This document shows, piece by piece, positions 22,290-33,560 of a stretch of DNA of 64,000 bases. A program made the position numbers and the translations under genes. The DNA lies in the NCBI GenBank assembly GCA_947095585.1, contig OX352762.1:46562829-46626828 (forward strand), in the 5' to 3' direction. Each line of letters starts with the position of its first letter. Position 1 is the stretch's first letter. The notes under the pieces were generated by a model. That model saw only the letters and a program-made list of their open reading frames with translations, was not told the origin of the DNA and made no database searches. This DNA comes from Nephrocerus scutellatus. Taxonomy: Eukaryota > Arthropoda > Insecta > Diptera > Pipunculidae.

Positions 22290-23250
22290 ACATATTAGTC
22301 CTACATTCCGAGTTTCATACGAATCCCTTGAGAAATGGCTTGGTTCCAAAAATCCCAGACCCTATTGGCCAGATCATAGAATTTCCATAGGAACACGTCT
22401 TATAGTCACATATTAGTCCTACATTACGAGTTTCATGCGAATCTCTTGGGAAATGGCTTGGTTCCAAAAATCCCAGACCCTATTGGCCAGATCCCAGAAT
22501 TTCCATAGGAACAAGTCTTATAGTCACATATTAGTCCTACATTCCGAGTTTCATGCGAATCTCTTGGGAAATGGCTTGGTTCCAAAAATCCCAGATCCTA
22601 TTGGCCAGATCCCAGAATTTCAATAGGAACAAGTCTTATAGTCACATATTAGTCCTACATTCCGAGTTTCATGCGAATCTCTTGGGAAATGGCTTGGTTC
22701 CAAAAATCCCAGACCCTATTGGCCAGATCCCAGAATTTCCATAGGAACAAGTCTTATAGTCACATATTAGTCCTACATTCCGAGTTTCATGCGAATCCCT
22801 TGAGAAATGGCTTGGTTCCAAAAATTCCAGACCCTATTGGCCAGATCCCAGAATTTCCATAGGAACAAGTCTTATAGTCACATATCAGTCCTACATTCCG
22901 AATTTCATGCGAATCTCTTGGGAAATGGCTTGGTTCCAAAAATCCCAGACCCTATTGGCCAGATCCCAGAATTTCCATAGGAACAAGTCTTATAGTCACA
23001 TATTAGTCCTACATTCCGAGTTTCATGCGAATCTCTTGGGAAATGGCTTGGTTCCAAAAATCCCAGACCCTATTGGCCAGATCCCAGAATTTCCATAGGA
23101 ACAAGTCTTATAGTCACATATTAATCCTACATTCCGAGTTTCATGCGAATCCCTTGAGAAATGGCTTGGTTCCAAAAATCCCAGACCCTATTGGCCAGAT
23201 CCCAGAATTTCCATAGGAACAAGTCTTATAGTCACATATTAGTCCTACAT
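22287..23250 (+). repeat. Satellite A array, eight 118-bp monomers
   Basis: The monomer (agtcctacattccgagtttc and following) recurs every 118 bp from about 22287 to 23250; marker phrases sit at 22435, 22553, 22671, 22789, 22907 and 23025. Copies are close to identical. Diverged copies in the opposite orientation form a second array at 53080-54167. Repeated 63-codon frames in this array are by-products of the repeat. Confidence 0.95.
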
Positions 23251-23375
23251 ACACACAACAGTGTGAGCACTTCTAACAGTGTGAGCACTAACAGAGTATC
23301 ACTTAACATTTGACTTTTTGAAAAAGCACCCCATATACCCATATAACTTGTAAAGACGTTGTCACGTCAAAAAGT
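23251..23375 (+). repeat. Linker between satellites A and B, shared with 52918-53060
   Basis: Contains cacttaacatttgactttttga and gacgttgtcacgtcaaaa. The reverse complement of 52918-53060 carries the same phrases in the same order. The linker thus belongs with satellite A as part of a larger repeated unit. Confidence 0.8.
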
Positions 23376-23890
23376 ACCCGATTTTCTTCAAATTTTACAT
23401 CATGTGTACCTCAGACGGACAACACTTTTTGTAAAAATTTGGGAGTGATCGGGCCCCGTGGTCGGCGGCACCCATACAAATTTTATAAACAAGAGTACCC
23501 GATTTTCTTCAAATTTTACACGCATTTGTATCTCAGGTGGTCAACAATTTTTGTAAAAAATTGGTAGTGATCGCGCTCCGGTGTCGGGGGGCACCCAAAC
23601 AAATTTTATACAAAAAAGTGCCCGATTTTCTTCAAATTTTATAAGCATTTGTATCTCTGATAAACAAAACTTTTTATTAAAACTTTAGAGTAATCGGGCC
23701 CCGGTGTTGGAAGGAGCCATACAAAATTTTAAAAAATTTACCCGATTTTATTCTAATTTTATACATGTGTATCTCCTATAGAAACACTATTTGTAAAAAA
23801 TTTTGAGTGATCGGGATGGGGGCTCCTAAAATTTTTTTTTAAAAAATTCATCCGATTTTCTTCAAGCTTTGCACATTGTGTATCCCACGA
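23376..23890 (+). repeat. Satellite B array, five monomers
   Basis: cccgattttcttcaaatttt recurs at about 23377, 23498, 23621, 23741 and 23851 (spacing 110-123 bp). Each monomer also has a gtgtatctc phrase, acaacactttttgtaaaaa and gtgatcgggcccc. The same family occurs at 32600-33560, inverted at 43300-44530, and as a fragment at 51835-51965. Confidence 0.92.
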
Positions 23891-24275
23891 TTAGAAAGGT
23901 TCATTTATTGTACTCAGTTTCTCTGCACAATTCGAATTCGGACTTCTATGCCGTCAGACTTCCTAAATTCGACTGAATTTCTTTTTTTTTATCGGCTGAC
24001 AAAATCGCTAAGTAAAACTTTCTTCAAAGATTTATTTTTTCGTGTGAAAATCATTGTCTTTTATTTCCCCCTTATTTCTCTCCTTGTCCTTACTAAATAA
24101 ATACTAACGACGACTAACATATTCGTTTATCACAAATTACAGCTTTTATTCCAAAAAGCAAGAGTTCACAAATTCACACTGGTAATCACTTTTAATTTGC
24201 ACAAATAACACTAATATTCATAAATAAAAAGGTACAGATCCAGTCGATAACTAAACTCTCTGCCACACAGTGCGG
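23891..24275. other. Unassigned DNA left of the first short transposon
   Basis: AT-rich, no gene recognised. On the minus strand there are AATAAA-like signals, which would fit a decayed LTR, but no partner copy was found. Confidence 0.35.
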
Positions 24276-24562
24276 GTTATATACAAAACCTTCTCTATAG
24301 AAAGCCCAACTCTACGCATACTAATGCTGTAAACCAAGACCAAACGCATGTGTGTTTGTGGGATGTGAATACAGTGTACAAAAAATAAGTAGTCGCAAAG
24401 AGCGAGAAACGTAAGATGTGGTAGTGGGAAACAGAAATATTTTATATGGATTTCGCTCTTTAGTTGATTACTAAATACAAATACGTTTGGTCTCAATCTA
24501 AGCATGTATCTGTGTACGATCGGAACAGTTGGGCTTTCTATAGAGAAGGTTTTGGTTATATA
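24276..24562 (+). mobile_element. Short inverted-repeat transposon (MITE), copy 1, with 8-bp target duplication
   Basis: The element proper is 24284-24554 (271 bp). It begins CAAAACCTTCTCTATAGAAA, continues GCCCAACT, and ends with the inverted form. It is flanked by the perfect duplication GTTATATA at 24276-24283 and 24555-24562. An 8-bp duplication and CA...TG ends fit the hAT superfamily. It has no transposase gene and would depend on one elsewhere. Confidence 0.9.
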
Positions 24563-24901
24563 TCCCAAATGCTGTTCCATTTGAACAATCTAGCAACTAC
24601 AAGAACATACAGATATTGAAGTAGATAGTAAAGAGAGCTTCTCAGTTCGCCATAGTTGTAATTATCTTAAAAGCCCAATTGTAACCATTAAATTCATAAA
24701 ACTCGTAACAATTTTTTTTTTGGGAATTTTTTTTAATTTTTTTTGAATTTTTTTTTTACACACGACTCACACGACTCACGCGACACGCGTCACAATTGTT
24801 TTAAATCTAGTCCTATTAAATTCTGACTGGTAGACTCCGAGATATACGAGCTCCTACCAAAAACATTTCACTTCATAGAAATACGAGCAAATGTATTCTG
24901 C
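24563..24901. other. Unassigned DNA between the two MITEs
   Basis: Contains T-rich runs at 24711-24760, broken by gggaa and gaa, then a cacacgactcacacgactca repeat. No gene seen. Confidence 0.4.
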
Positions 24902-25175
24902 TATGCGAGCAAAACCTTCTCTATAGAAAGCCCAACTGTTCCGATCGTACACAAATACTATCCAAAACGTATTTGTATTAGTAATCAACTAAAGAGCAAA
25001 ATCCCTATAAAATTTGTCTGTTTCCCACTACCACATCTTACGTTTCTCGCTCTTGGCGACTACTTATTTTTTGTACACTGTATTCACATTCCAAAATACA
25101 GACGCGTTTTGGATTGGTTTACAGCATTAGTATGCATTGAGTTGGGCTTTCTATAGAGAAGGTTTTGTATGCGAG
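24902..25175 (-). mobile_element. MITE, copy 2, opposite orientation, with 8-bp target duplication
   Basis: The element proper is 24910-25167 (258 bp), with the same inverted ends as copy 1 and an interior that matches copy 1 reversed (for example ttcccactaccacatcttac). It is flanked by the perfect duplication TATGCGAG at 24902-24909 and 25168-25175. Different target sites and intact ends show two independent insertions about 350 bp apart. Confidence 0.92.
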
Positions 25176-25744
25176 TGACTACACACACCAGTGTATGTAT
25201 ATTTAGTTCTAATTCATTCTAAGCTAACTTATCTTAGAAGCCAAATACTATGTAACGTTAAATGTAGGTCTTTCATTCATAAGCGATGGGTCATTCAGTC
25301 ATAAGCGATTTCTGAAATAGACTGAGAAAACCACATTTTACTTTGCAAATCGTACAAACGTACAAATGTACACACGTTCGCTGAAAACATTTTCATGTCC
25401 TCTAAATATAGGCTTCACCATTCGGGTTCGCAGTTATTAATATTTAAAGTTTTTAATAATATTTTATTTAATCTTGGTATCTTTTTATAGACTTTATTTA
25501 AAATAAAAAATTTTAATTTAAATTATTTCAATATTTCGGTCTTTCGGACTATTATGAAGGAAAAAAGAAAAGAAAAGATTTTTCTGACTATTCAGAAATT
25601 AATGAAAATAATTTTTTAAGCAACTTATTAATGTCGCTATATTTGACCGAATTAAAAATTAAAATACCATTACGAAATTCAGGCTTTCTAGTAAATAATG
25701 ATTTAAACTTACAGGCGGTTACATTTCAAATAACCCTACAGCTT
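25176..25744. other. Unassigned AT-rich DNA
   Basis: No gene recognised. The right edge meets the second gypsy integrase fragment. Confidence 0.4.
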
Positions 25745-26385
25745 ATGCTACATAATTACATTCCGATCAAGGGCGGAATTTTTAATCGCTAGTCTTTCAT
25801 GAGTTGTGCCAAGTACTCAACATCAAGAAAACGAGGACTACTCCGTTACATTCACAGTCAGACAGTATGGTCAAAAGGTTCAACAGAACGCTGGAAGAGC
25901 ATCTGCGAAAAGAAGTTGATCCCAACCAAGATGAATGGGATCGTTGTATACCGTTGTTTATGATGGGTTATCGTAGCGCTGTCCACAACAAGACTAAATA
26001 CTCACCAGCAATGGTTGTATTTGGCAGTGAACTTCGCCTACCATGCAACATTAAATTTGGATCACCACCAGTAGAGCCAACAACAAAGGTGAACTACGTT
26101 AGTGATCTAAGACAGAGGATGATCGCTGTTCATGCTGCAGTAAGGAGTAATATAGTGGATGCCAGCAACCGGATGAAAACGCGATATGACCTGCGTGGTG
26201 GATTTCAGGAAGGAGTTTTGGTCTGGCTTTACAATCCCAAAAGAAGAAAAGCTAAATCTCCAAAATTACAGCAAAGTTGGGAAGACCCTTACAAGATCAT
26301 TAAGAGGATTAATGATGTAGTATATCGGATCCAACAAAGCCCCAGATGTAAAATGAAAGTTGTTCATATCGACAGATTGACATGA
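25745..26385 (+). pseudogene. Gypsy integrase fragment, copy 2 (C-terminal half)
   Basis: From 25804 the frame reads without a break to the TGA at 26383. It covers the region around the third catalytic residue (VKRFNRTLEEHLRKEV; usually VERF, so the Glu is replaced by Lys) and the C-terminal domain (SWEDPYKIIKRINDVVYRI). The start is truncated near a LHSDQG-type segment. The Lys for Glu change would abolish catalysis. It extends further than copy 1, which ends at the equivalent of about 26190. Confidence 0.85.
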
Positions 26386-26549
26386 AGACATGTCTGATGT
26401 GATGTAATTTTGACAATAAAGCAGGTCATATAATCTCTGAATTCAAAGTTATTTTATAAGTATATAAAGTTAAAATAAATATCACAATTCACCTGAAATA
26501 TTACTCTTAAGGTCGTTCAAATATAAACAATTGATAGTTTTTGTGCAAA

Positions 26550-27578
26550 ATGTTTTATTTCGAATTTGCGGAACAATATCCAAAATTCAAAGCGAACCTT
26601 ACCTATTCGGCGATTAATTGCGGAAAAGATATTACAAATAAGCAACCTCTGTTTGAATGCAGTGAATGTAAGAAATGCTTTCATCATCATTGTAAAGGTG
26701 TTTTTGGCCAACATATTACTAGGAAAGCGACAGAGCCGTTTTGGTTTTGCTCAGAAATATGCAATAAGAACAAGAGTGAAGTAAGAAGTGGTAGTACCTC
26801 CAGCAACACCCCCAGCGCAGAAATTATGGGAAAGCTACAAAAACATGATGAAGAATTTAATGAAATGAAAGCATTGATGGCAGAGATAAAAAAGTCGCAG
26901 GAGTTTATTTCATCTGAATTCGAAAAACTAACAACGGAATACAAAAGAGTCGTCGATGAGAATAAGGAATTGTTGGAACTCTTAAAGTCATCTAATGTTG
27001 AAAACCGAAAACAACAAATCCAAATAAATAACCTGGAATCAACTATAGATGAGCTATATCAAGAAAAATTGGAATGTAACCTAATTGTAGCCGGAATTCC
27101 TAACGAAGAGATTCAACCCAGCGAAATTACAAAAACAATTTTTAGTGGACTGGATTGCAGTGAGTGTTTCGATGATGTTGCTCAAGTGCAATATATGAAG
27201 CAAAAATTTGCACATAAAAATTTTCGTGGTGGTGACATGATCGATAGGAAGCTACTAATAACATTTAAGAACAAGCAGGCCAAATATAAGGTGCAGGACA
27301 AGAAAAAGAAGAAAATGATTCACTTAAGTCAGGTGGGTTATAATATTCCAGTAGATAAACAAATCTTCTTCAGGGATCACTTGACACAATACAGACTAAA
27401 TCTATACAGAAAAGCTCGTAAAGTCAACAAAATTATTAATTATAAGTTTCTCTGGGTAAGCAAATCTGTAATCTACTTTCGGAAAGAAGAAAAGTCCCCA
27501 GCTGTACGGATTTTGTCACATAATGATATCAATCAACTATTATCGGCAAACAATATCGATCCAGACTCTATTAATTAA
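26550..27578 (+). CDS. ORF1 protein of the non-LTR element: PHD-like finger, coiled coil, RNA-binding-like domain
   Basis: ATG at 26550 (MFYFEFAEQY) opens a 342-codon frame that is uninterrupted. Residues 20-75 carry a cysteine/histidine series (ECSECKKCFHHHCKG, then WFCSEIC) like a PHD finger. Residues 95-165 are heptad-like and rich in Glu and Lys (coiled coil). Residues 170-260 include CNLIVAGIPNEE, similar to the RRM-like part of LINE ORF1 proteins. The protein would form multimers on element RNA. An intact ORF1 beside a ruined ORF2 is notable. An alternative start at TTG 26541 is unlikely. Confidence 0.8.
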   Translation: MFYFEFAEQYPKFKANLTYSAINCGKDITNKQPLFECSECKKCFHHHCKGVFGQHITRKATEPFWFCSEICNKNKSEVRSGSTSSNTPSAEIMGKLQKHDEEFNEMKALMAEIKKSQEFISSEFEKLTTEYKRVVDENKELLELLKSSNVENRKQQIQINNLESTIDELYQEKLECNLIVAGIPNEEIQPSEITKTIFSGLDCSECFDDVAQVQYMKQKFAHKNFRGGDMIDRKLLITFKNKQAKYKVQDKKKKKMIHLSQVGYNIPVDKQIFFRDHLTQYRLNLYRKARKVNKIINYKFLWVSKSVIYFRKEEKSPAVRILSHNDINQLLSANNIDPDSIN

Positions 27579-27873
27579 TTTTCATTATTAAAATTCAAGA
27601 AATTATTATTTTTTTCACTATTTTATTATCAAATATGTTTGTGAACATCATTCAATTACACATGGGAGTATTCATTAATTTCAATTTAATTAAAACACAA
27701 TTTTTCACATTTACTACCGTGCGATTACAGTATCCAATTATTGTTGCATTATTCAGATCCTAAAACAAAACAGTTTATAATTAACAATATATCATTTCAT
27801 TTTTAATGTTATAATAGATACTTATCTTATTTTATGGATAATACTTACAATCAAAATTTTATTTTCTTCATAT

Positions 27874-30326
27874 ATGTCGACTGATTTTGACGTTTGTTTA
27901 CATTCTGTCAATCAGTGTGATTGCAATGAGCACGATCAAACTAGTATTGTGGTCGATAACGCAGATTTAAGAATTATTTACATAAACATTCGAAGTATGA
28001 GAAATAAACTGGACACTATAGAAACTTTTCTTGATGCTATAAAGTTTAATCTCGATATTTTAATCTTAACAGAAATTTGGATAGAGGAAGGCGACAATAA
28101 ATATTATAATTTAAAGCAATTCAATGGTTTCTACTCGAATAGAATAGGTGGTTATGGTGGAGTAGCAATTTTTGTAAGACCAAACATAAGAGTCGCTAAA
28201 ATATTTGTGGAAGATAATGATAATGGAAGATAATAAGCATTAGGCATAAAAATCATTGACAGTAACATTAACGTTATCGGTTTGTACCGTTCACAAAAAA
28301 ACAGCATTCCTAATTGTTTTGTTTTGTTAGAAAATTATTTTAAGGAATACAAACGTAACATTATCTTTGGGGATTTTAATATTAATTTATTAGACCATCA
28401 AGATCAAGATGTAACAAATCACACACAATTGGTGAACTCATATGGTCATCTGTTTATAAACAAACGAACGACTGATATTCCACTCGAAATAGTAATGGAA
28501 TTGGTACAATAATTGACCATATCATAACTGATTTGTTAGGGTACAAATATAATATGAATATTTCGGACACTTCATTATCTGACCACAAACAAATACTTTT
28601 ACAAGTGAGCAAACTAGCAATCCCACGACAATCGCAATTATATTCAAAGTTTTAGACTATGTTCAGAGATGATTCCTGGGTTCGAATTTGTAGTTCAGAA
28701 AATCTAGATGGTTTCTGTAGTGGTTTGAAACGCTTAGTATTGAATAGCACACGTATTATAACAAAAAAAGTTAAACCGAGTGGCGCTTCTTGGATCACCT
28801 CTGAAATAAAGGGCTTGATTAAAGAACGAGAAAAATTCTTCAAGTTAAAAAATAAATTTATTAGCGATCAATTCTTGGCTAGTAAACATAAAGCACTTAG
28901 TGCCCTGGTAGCTTTAAAAATTAAAAAGGCAAAACGTGAAAAAGGCTTTAGTTGTATTAGCAAAAATATAAATAAACCCAAGGAACTTTGGAAACATTTA
29001 AATGAACTTATTTACAATAGAACAAGACATACTTAAAAAACTATTACTTGTTTTAAAGTTGGGAATATATTAGTAAATGAAGAAAAAGCAATTGCAGATC
29101 ACTTCAATGATTATTTTGCAAGTGTAACGAGTATTATTGCGAGAAATTTCAATCACCCTGGTGAAAACGATTTTAATTATGTATCATATATAATCTCTTA
29201 TCCCTTCGAACTTTGGCAAACAAACGATTTTGAAGTGGAACAGGCAATATTAAGTTTAAATTTAAATGCAGCCATTGGTAATGATAATATCTCTACAAAA
29301 GTATTGCAGTACACTGTTAACTATATCAGTCCACTCCTTTAACATAAATGAAGCCTTTAATAGTGGAATCATTCCTGATTGCAAATATTATTCTTATTTA
29401 TAAAAGTGGAGATGAAACAGATGTCTCAAACTATAGACCGATATCAATATTAACTGCTATATCTAAAGTTTATGAAAAGGTTATACTTACTCGAGTAAGC
29501 CAATTTTTAACCTCTAACAGTATCATTAGTAACCATCAATTTGCTTTCACCTTGGGCTCTAACGCTACGGCGGCGTGCTATAAATATAAACCATTTAACG
29601 CTGAATCATACTAAATCTAAGTATATGATATTTACAAATCGAAAATTGGACGAGGATGTTCTTAACAACCACCCAATTACTTATAGTTCTTTCGTAATTG
29701 AAAGAGTTAACAAGTATAACTATCTTGGGCTGGTGATTAATAGCGAGCTGGACTGGACTAGTCAAATTAACAAAATTAAAAAGAATATATTACCATATGT
29801 TTTCGCTATTAATCGATTAAAATATATCCTTACAAGAAAATCACTTTTGCTAATGTATTTCACATTCATTCAGTCGAGATTAATCTACCTTAATCCGATT
29901 TGGAGTGGTGCTGCGAATTATAAAGTCAAAGAGCTAGAGATTTTGCAAAAACGAGTTCTCAAAAACATTTTAAACGTTCCAGTAAGGTACCCAACTAAGA
30001 AACTTTTTGATGAGTTTCAATCACTAAGATTTTTAATTGAGAGAGAGCTTCTAATTTTGATAAATAAAATACATAATAGCCAAATCAAACACAATTTTGA
30101 TTTGATCAAAGCTCAAGATCAGCATGACTATAATACAAGAAGAAAATCAAATTTTGTTGTTAATTATTTCAGAACAAAGGCATCAAATAATAATATATTG
30201 TATCGAGGACTCTTGAAATATAATACTCTGCCTTCGGAGCTTAAGAATATAACAAACTCAACAAAATTTAAAATGAAAATAACTGAATACCTTAAAACGT
30301 ACGAAAATTGTGAATTGCTTAAATAA
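27874..30326 (+). pseudogene. ORF2 endonuclease-reverse transcriptase, catalytic core deleted
   Basis: The endonuclease start is at 27960-28230 (INIRSMRNKLDTIETFL, LTEIWIEE), broken by TAA at 28231. It continues in the same frame at 28282 (IIFGDFNINLL), shifts near 28490 and meets a TAG near 28652. The RT begins near 29250 with NYRPISILTAISKVYEKV after another shift near 29340. At about 29578 the sequence jumps from the HQFAF region to NHTKSKYMIF, which lies beyond the catalytic motif. The YADD box is therefore absent. The thumb and C-terminus run to 30326. This copy cannot make an active polymerase. Confidence 0.85.
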
Positions 30327-30585
30327 AGAAAATTGGATATTAAAAATTCACTTTGCGAAAGTGACAAGAAATTGAATAGTGTAACTTATTAAATAACATT
30401 GTCTTTTATGTATATATTATATTTTTAAAATTAAATTTATCATTGTTAAAATGAAGTTTAAGTATATAGCTAAGCCGTTAGCATATACTACTAAAAAGTT
30501 GCGTTATAACCTTATAAGGTTCGAGCAACTGACTAAATTGTTAAATCTATTATATTTAATCTAGTAAAATTTGTGGTCTAAATAC

Positions 30586-30596
30586 AAAAAAAAAAA
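30586..30596 (+). other. Poly(A) tail of the non-LTR element
   Basis: Eleven A residues at the junction with the inverted integrase fragment. They fix the 3' end and the strand of the element. Confidence 0.8.
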
Positions 30597-31300
30597 CGCT
30601 CTTCCAGCGTTCTATTGAACCTTTCAACCATTCCGTCTCACTGTGGATGTAACGGAGTAATCCTCGTTTTCTTGATGTTTAGTACTTGGCACAGCTCTTG
30701 AAAGACTAGCGGAATGTAGTTCCAGTGGTACTCCAAATCTGCATATCCAATTGTCTACGAATGCCCTAGCCACCGTGCTAGCTTCCTGGTTTGCGATGGG
30801 ATATGCCTCTACCCATTTACTGAAGTAATGCACACGAGTATATAGCGATTTCCATCTCTTGTTTCTGGGAATGGACCAGCTATGTCCATTTCCACCCGCT
30901 CACATGGTGCTCCAACATTGTACTGTTGCATTTTTCCTCTAGTTTTTGTTTGCAGTCCTTTGTTTGCTGCGCACATGTCACATGTTCGACACCAATCTTC
31001 TAAATCTCTATGGCAATTAACCCAGTAGAATCGGTTCCTGACTTTACCTAGCGTTTTGTTAACGCCCGAACGTGCTCCTGATATACCACTGTGTAATTCT
31101 TGCAGGACTTATTTGACTCCGTTCGTTGGTAGCACAATCTGTGATTTTGTGCTTCGACCATCAGACGATTCCCATTGCCTTAACAGTAGTCCATCTTGCC
31201 ATTGAGCCCAGTAACTTTTACTGTAGGACTTGCTGTTGCAATCTCGTGCCACTTCGGCCTTTCTCCTATCTTTATCTATTGAAATATTGGAACAATCGAA
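30597..31300 (-). pseudogene. Gypsy integrase fragment, copy 3 (inverted, N-terminal half)
   Basis: Read on the minus strand: zinc-finger part (CHRDLEDWCRTCDMC), the first catalytic region (EMDIAGPFPETRDGNRYI) and WVEAYPIANQEASTVARAFV, then the ERFNRTLEE region near 30610. Stops (near 31105) and frameshifts (near 30845 and 30715) break it. It overlaps copies 1 and 2 in the NQEAS-to-NRTLEE segment with high similarity. Together the three pieces cover most of one family's integrase. Confidence 0.85.
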
Positions 31301-32197
31301 TCATCGCGCACTTTGTAACGTTGTTTGCTCGGGTGACGCTGCCGGCCACCTATGGTTCGTTTTCTCTTTTATCTATGTTACAAATTAAAAGTGAAGTTAA
31401 CAATGAGATTTTACTACTTATAACTAATACTGGTGGTGTATACCTATGGTGTATACTTAACTAAATAATAATCAATCAATCAACACTTGATTTAAGTCTA
31501 GGGGATTTGAGCATATACGTACAGTACGACTTGGCTTAGCGAGTCTATCGAGAACTGCGAAATATATCTATCAGCTTCTCGTTCCTAGGAAATTTGAGCA
31601 TGTGGAGGACGTTAGTACAGTACGACTCGGCTCAAATTAATTTACATCGGCTGCGAAATAGATCAATCAGCCTTGATAAATTACTGCAAAAATGTTGGTT
31701 CACTTTAAAAGAGAACCGGAGTTTCACAAGTAAAACCCCCAGAAGAAATCCAACTACTTTAGTTGAAAGTCTACATACGATTTCATTCTTTATTTATTAT
31801 TTGTTATTTGATTTATTACTACTGTTTTTTTTATTGCCTGGGCATGGGGAGCGACTGTATTGCATTTGGACCTAAAGTAATAATTTCTTGGTTTATCATA
31901 GGATGACCGTGGGCTTGTCATGTGATTACCGAGCGGCCGTATGATTATTGTGCTATGGTCGCGTATGCGTTGATGCTTTAGTGCTTTGTGTGCTTTTAGC
32001 GCACATTTTGTAGTGTATTTTTAGACGGTGGCTTAACAATATTAATTCTAGTGTAATTCCTAATTCTAATGTGTAATGTGTAATAGTAAGTGCATAGTAC
32101 ATAGGCGGTATATGTAATTCCTAATTCCTAATGTAGTGTATCGTTCGATTGAATCAACTTCGTTCGCTCTCAAATGTTAACAGAAAGTATTGTCACC
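31301..32197. other. Unassigned DNA with a two-copy repeat
   Basis: Two diverged copies of a block of about 110 bp lie at 31510-31590 and 31597-31665 (shared gtacagtacgact and ctgcgaaatat/gat). Further right, taattcctaattctaatgtg phrases repeat near 32050-32130. No protein recognised. Confidence 0.45.
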
Positions 32198-32665
32198 GGA
32201 AATATACGCGTGTGCAAAATTTAAATAAAATTGGGCTTTGGAAGGTGGGTTAAAAATTTATCACAAGATCAGACCAGCCAGCCAACCAGCCAGCCAGTCC
32301 ATAAGCCACGGGCACGCGAAGTTAATATAGAGAAATTAAAAAAAGGACTTGGTCACACTCTTTGTTATCGGATGACCTTTATTTTTGGTGCCAATTGCCG
32401 GCTCAAGTTACAAGCGTTTATTTTAATGTTATATCTCTGTAAGTACATAAAAGAATTGTACGTATTTTATTACAATTTTTTTTATAAAAAAAAAAAATTT
32501 CTTTTATGTTATTCATTTTTATTAAATTCTCTATATTAACTTCACTTGCCCGTGGGTCGGTCGTCGGTCGTCTGTCGTCTGTCGTGGAATCTTGCGATCA
32601 ATTTTTAAACCACTTCCCAAAGCCCAATTTTATTGAAATTTTGCACACATGTGTATTTTCGGAGA
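32198..32665. repeat. Imperfect inverted repeat, two arms of about 145 bp around a 175-bp centre
   Basis: The left arm (32198-32345) contains aaattgggctttgg-like and gaagttaatatagagaaatt sequence. The right arm (32518-32665) carries the complements ctctatattaacttc and ccaaagcccaatttt in mirrored order. Simple repeats (ccagccagcc on the left, cggtcgtcgg on the right) lie inside each arm. The right arm merges into satellite B and the left arm looks like an inverted satellite B piece. It could fold into a long hairpin. Confidence 0.75.
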
Positions 32666-33560
32666 CAACACTTTCTATTAAAATCAGTGGCCCGTCGGAC
32701 CACGGGGTCTGGGGGCTCCAATTCAGATATTTTACAAAATTTTGCTCGGTTTTCTTCAAATTTTATACACAAGTGTATCTCTGATGGACAACACTTTTTG
32801 TAAAAATTTTGGAGACCCGGGTTCGTGGGGCCCCATAAAATTTTTTTAAAAAAATTAACCCGATTTTCTTCAAATTTTATATACGCGTGTATCTCCGATA
32901 GATAAACCTTTTTGTAAAAATTTTGGACCCCCGGGTTGGTGGGACTCCACAAAAATTTTTTAAAAAAATTAATCCGATTTTCTTCAAATTTTATAAACGC
33001 GTGTATCTCCGATAGACAACACTTTTCGTGGGATCGTGGGGCCCCAAATTTTTTTAAAAAAAATTAACCCGATTTTCTTCAAAATTTATATACGTATGTA
33101 TCTCCGATGGAAAACACTTTTTGTAAAATTTTGGAGGCCCCGGGCCCCAGGGTCATTGTGCATCAAAATTTTTATTTTAAAAATTAACCCGATTTTTTTT
33201 TAAATTTTATATATGTGTGTATCTCCGATGGACAACACTTTTTGCAAAAATTTTGGTGGCCGGGGTCTAGGGGTCCCATATAAATTTTCAAAAAATTAAC
33301 CCGATAGACAAAATTTTTTGTAAAGTGTTTGGAGTGAACGGGACCTGAGGCCCGAAGGGTGCCCACATAAATTTTTTAAAAATTAGCTCGATTTTCTTCA
33401 AATTTTAAACACATGTGTATCACTGATGGACAAAACTTTTTGTAAATTTGTTGGAGTGATAGGGCCCTGAGACCCGTGTGGTGTCCATGTACATTTAAAA
33501 AAAAAAAAAACCGATTTTCTTCAAATTTTAACACATACCCATCTCCTTTTAGAGAATTTA
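32600..33560 (+). repeat. Satellite B array, about eight diverged monomers
   Basis: ccgattttcttcaaatttta-type phrases recur near 32747, 32859, 32973, 33068, 33187, 33298, 33388 and 33511. Each monomer keeps gtgtatctccgatgg, caacactttttgtaaaa and a G/C-rich gggcccc-like box. Divergence is higher than at 23.4 kb. The array lies just downstream (minus strand) of the Helitron helicase remnant. Confidence 0.9.

Larger units (their letters stand above)
26480..30596 (+). mobile_element. Non-LTR retrotransposon with PHD-finger ORF1, internally deleted
   Basis: ORF1 (intact) is followed by a broken ORF2 and a tail of 11 A residues at 30586-30596. The PHD-coiled-coil layout of ORF1 occurs in CR1/Jockey-group clades; the exact clade is not determined. 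The right end enters the inverted gypsy integrase fragment at 30597. No matching duplication was found on the left, where the start near 26480 is approximate. Confidence 0.8.

Noticed and set aside
22435..23216. Series of 63-codon frames every 118 bp
   Set aside because: By-product of the satellite. The period is not a multiple of three and each frame spans parts of two monomers.
22287..23890. CRISPR-like array
   Set aside because: Repeats are contiguous 118-bp monomers without short repeats separated by unique spacers, in a eukaryotic transposon context.
24251..24580. Minus-strand 109-codon frame
   Set aside because: It spans the first MITE and its flanks and has no similarity to a protein I know.
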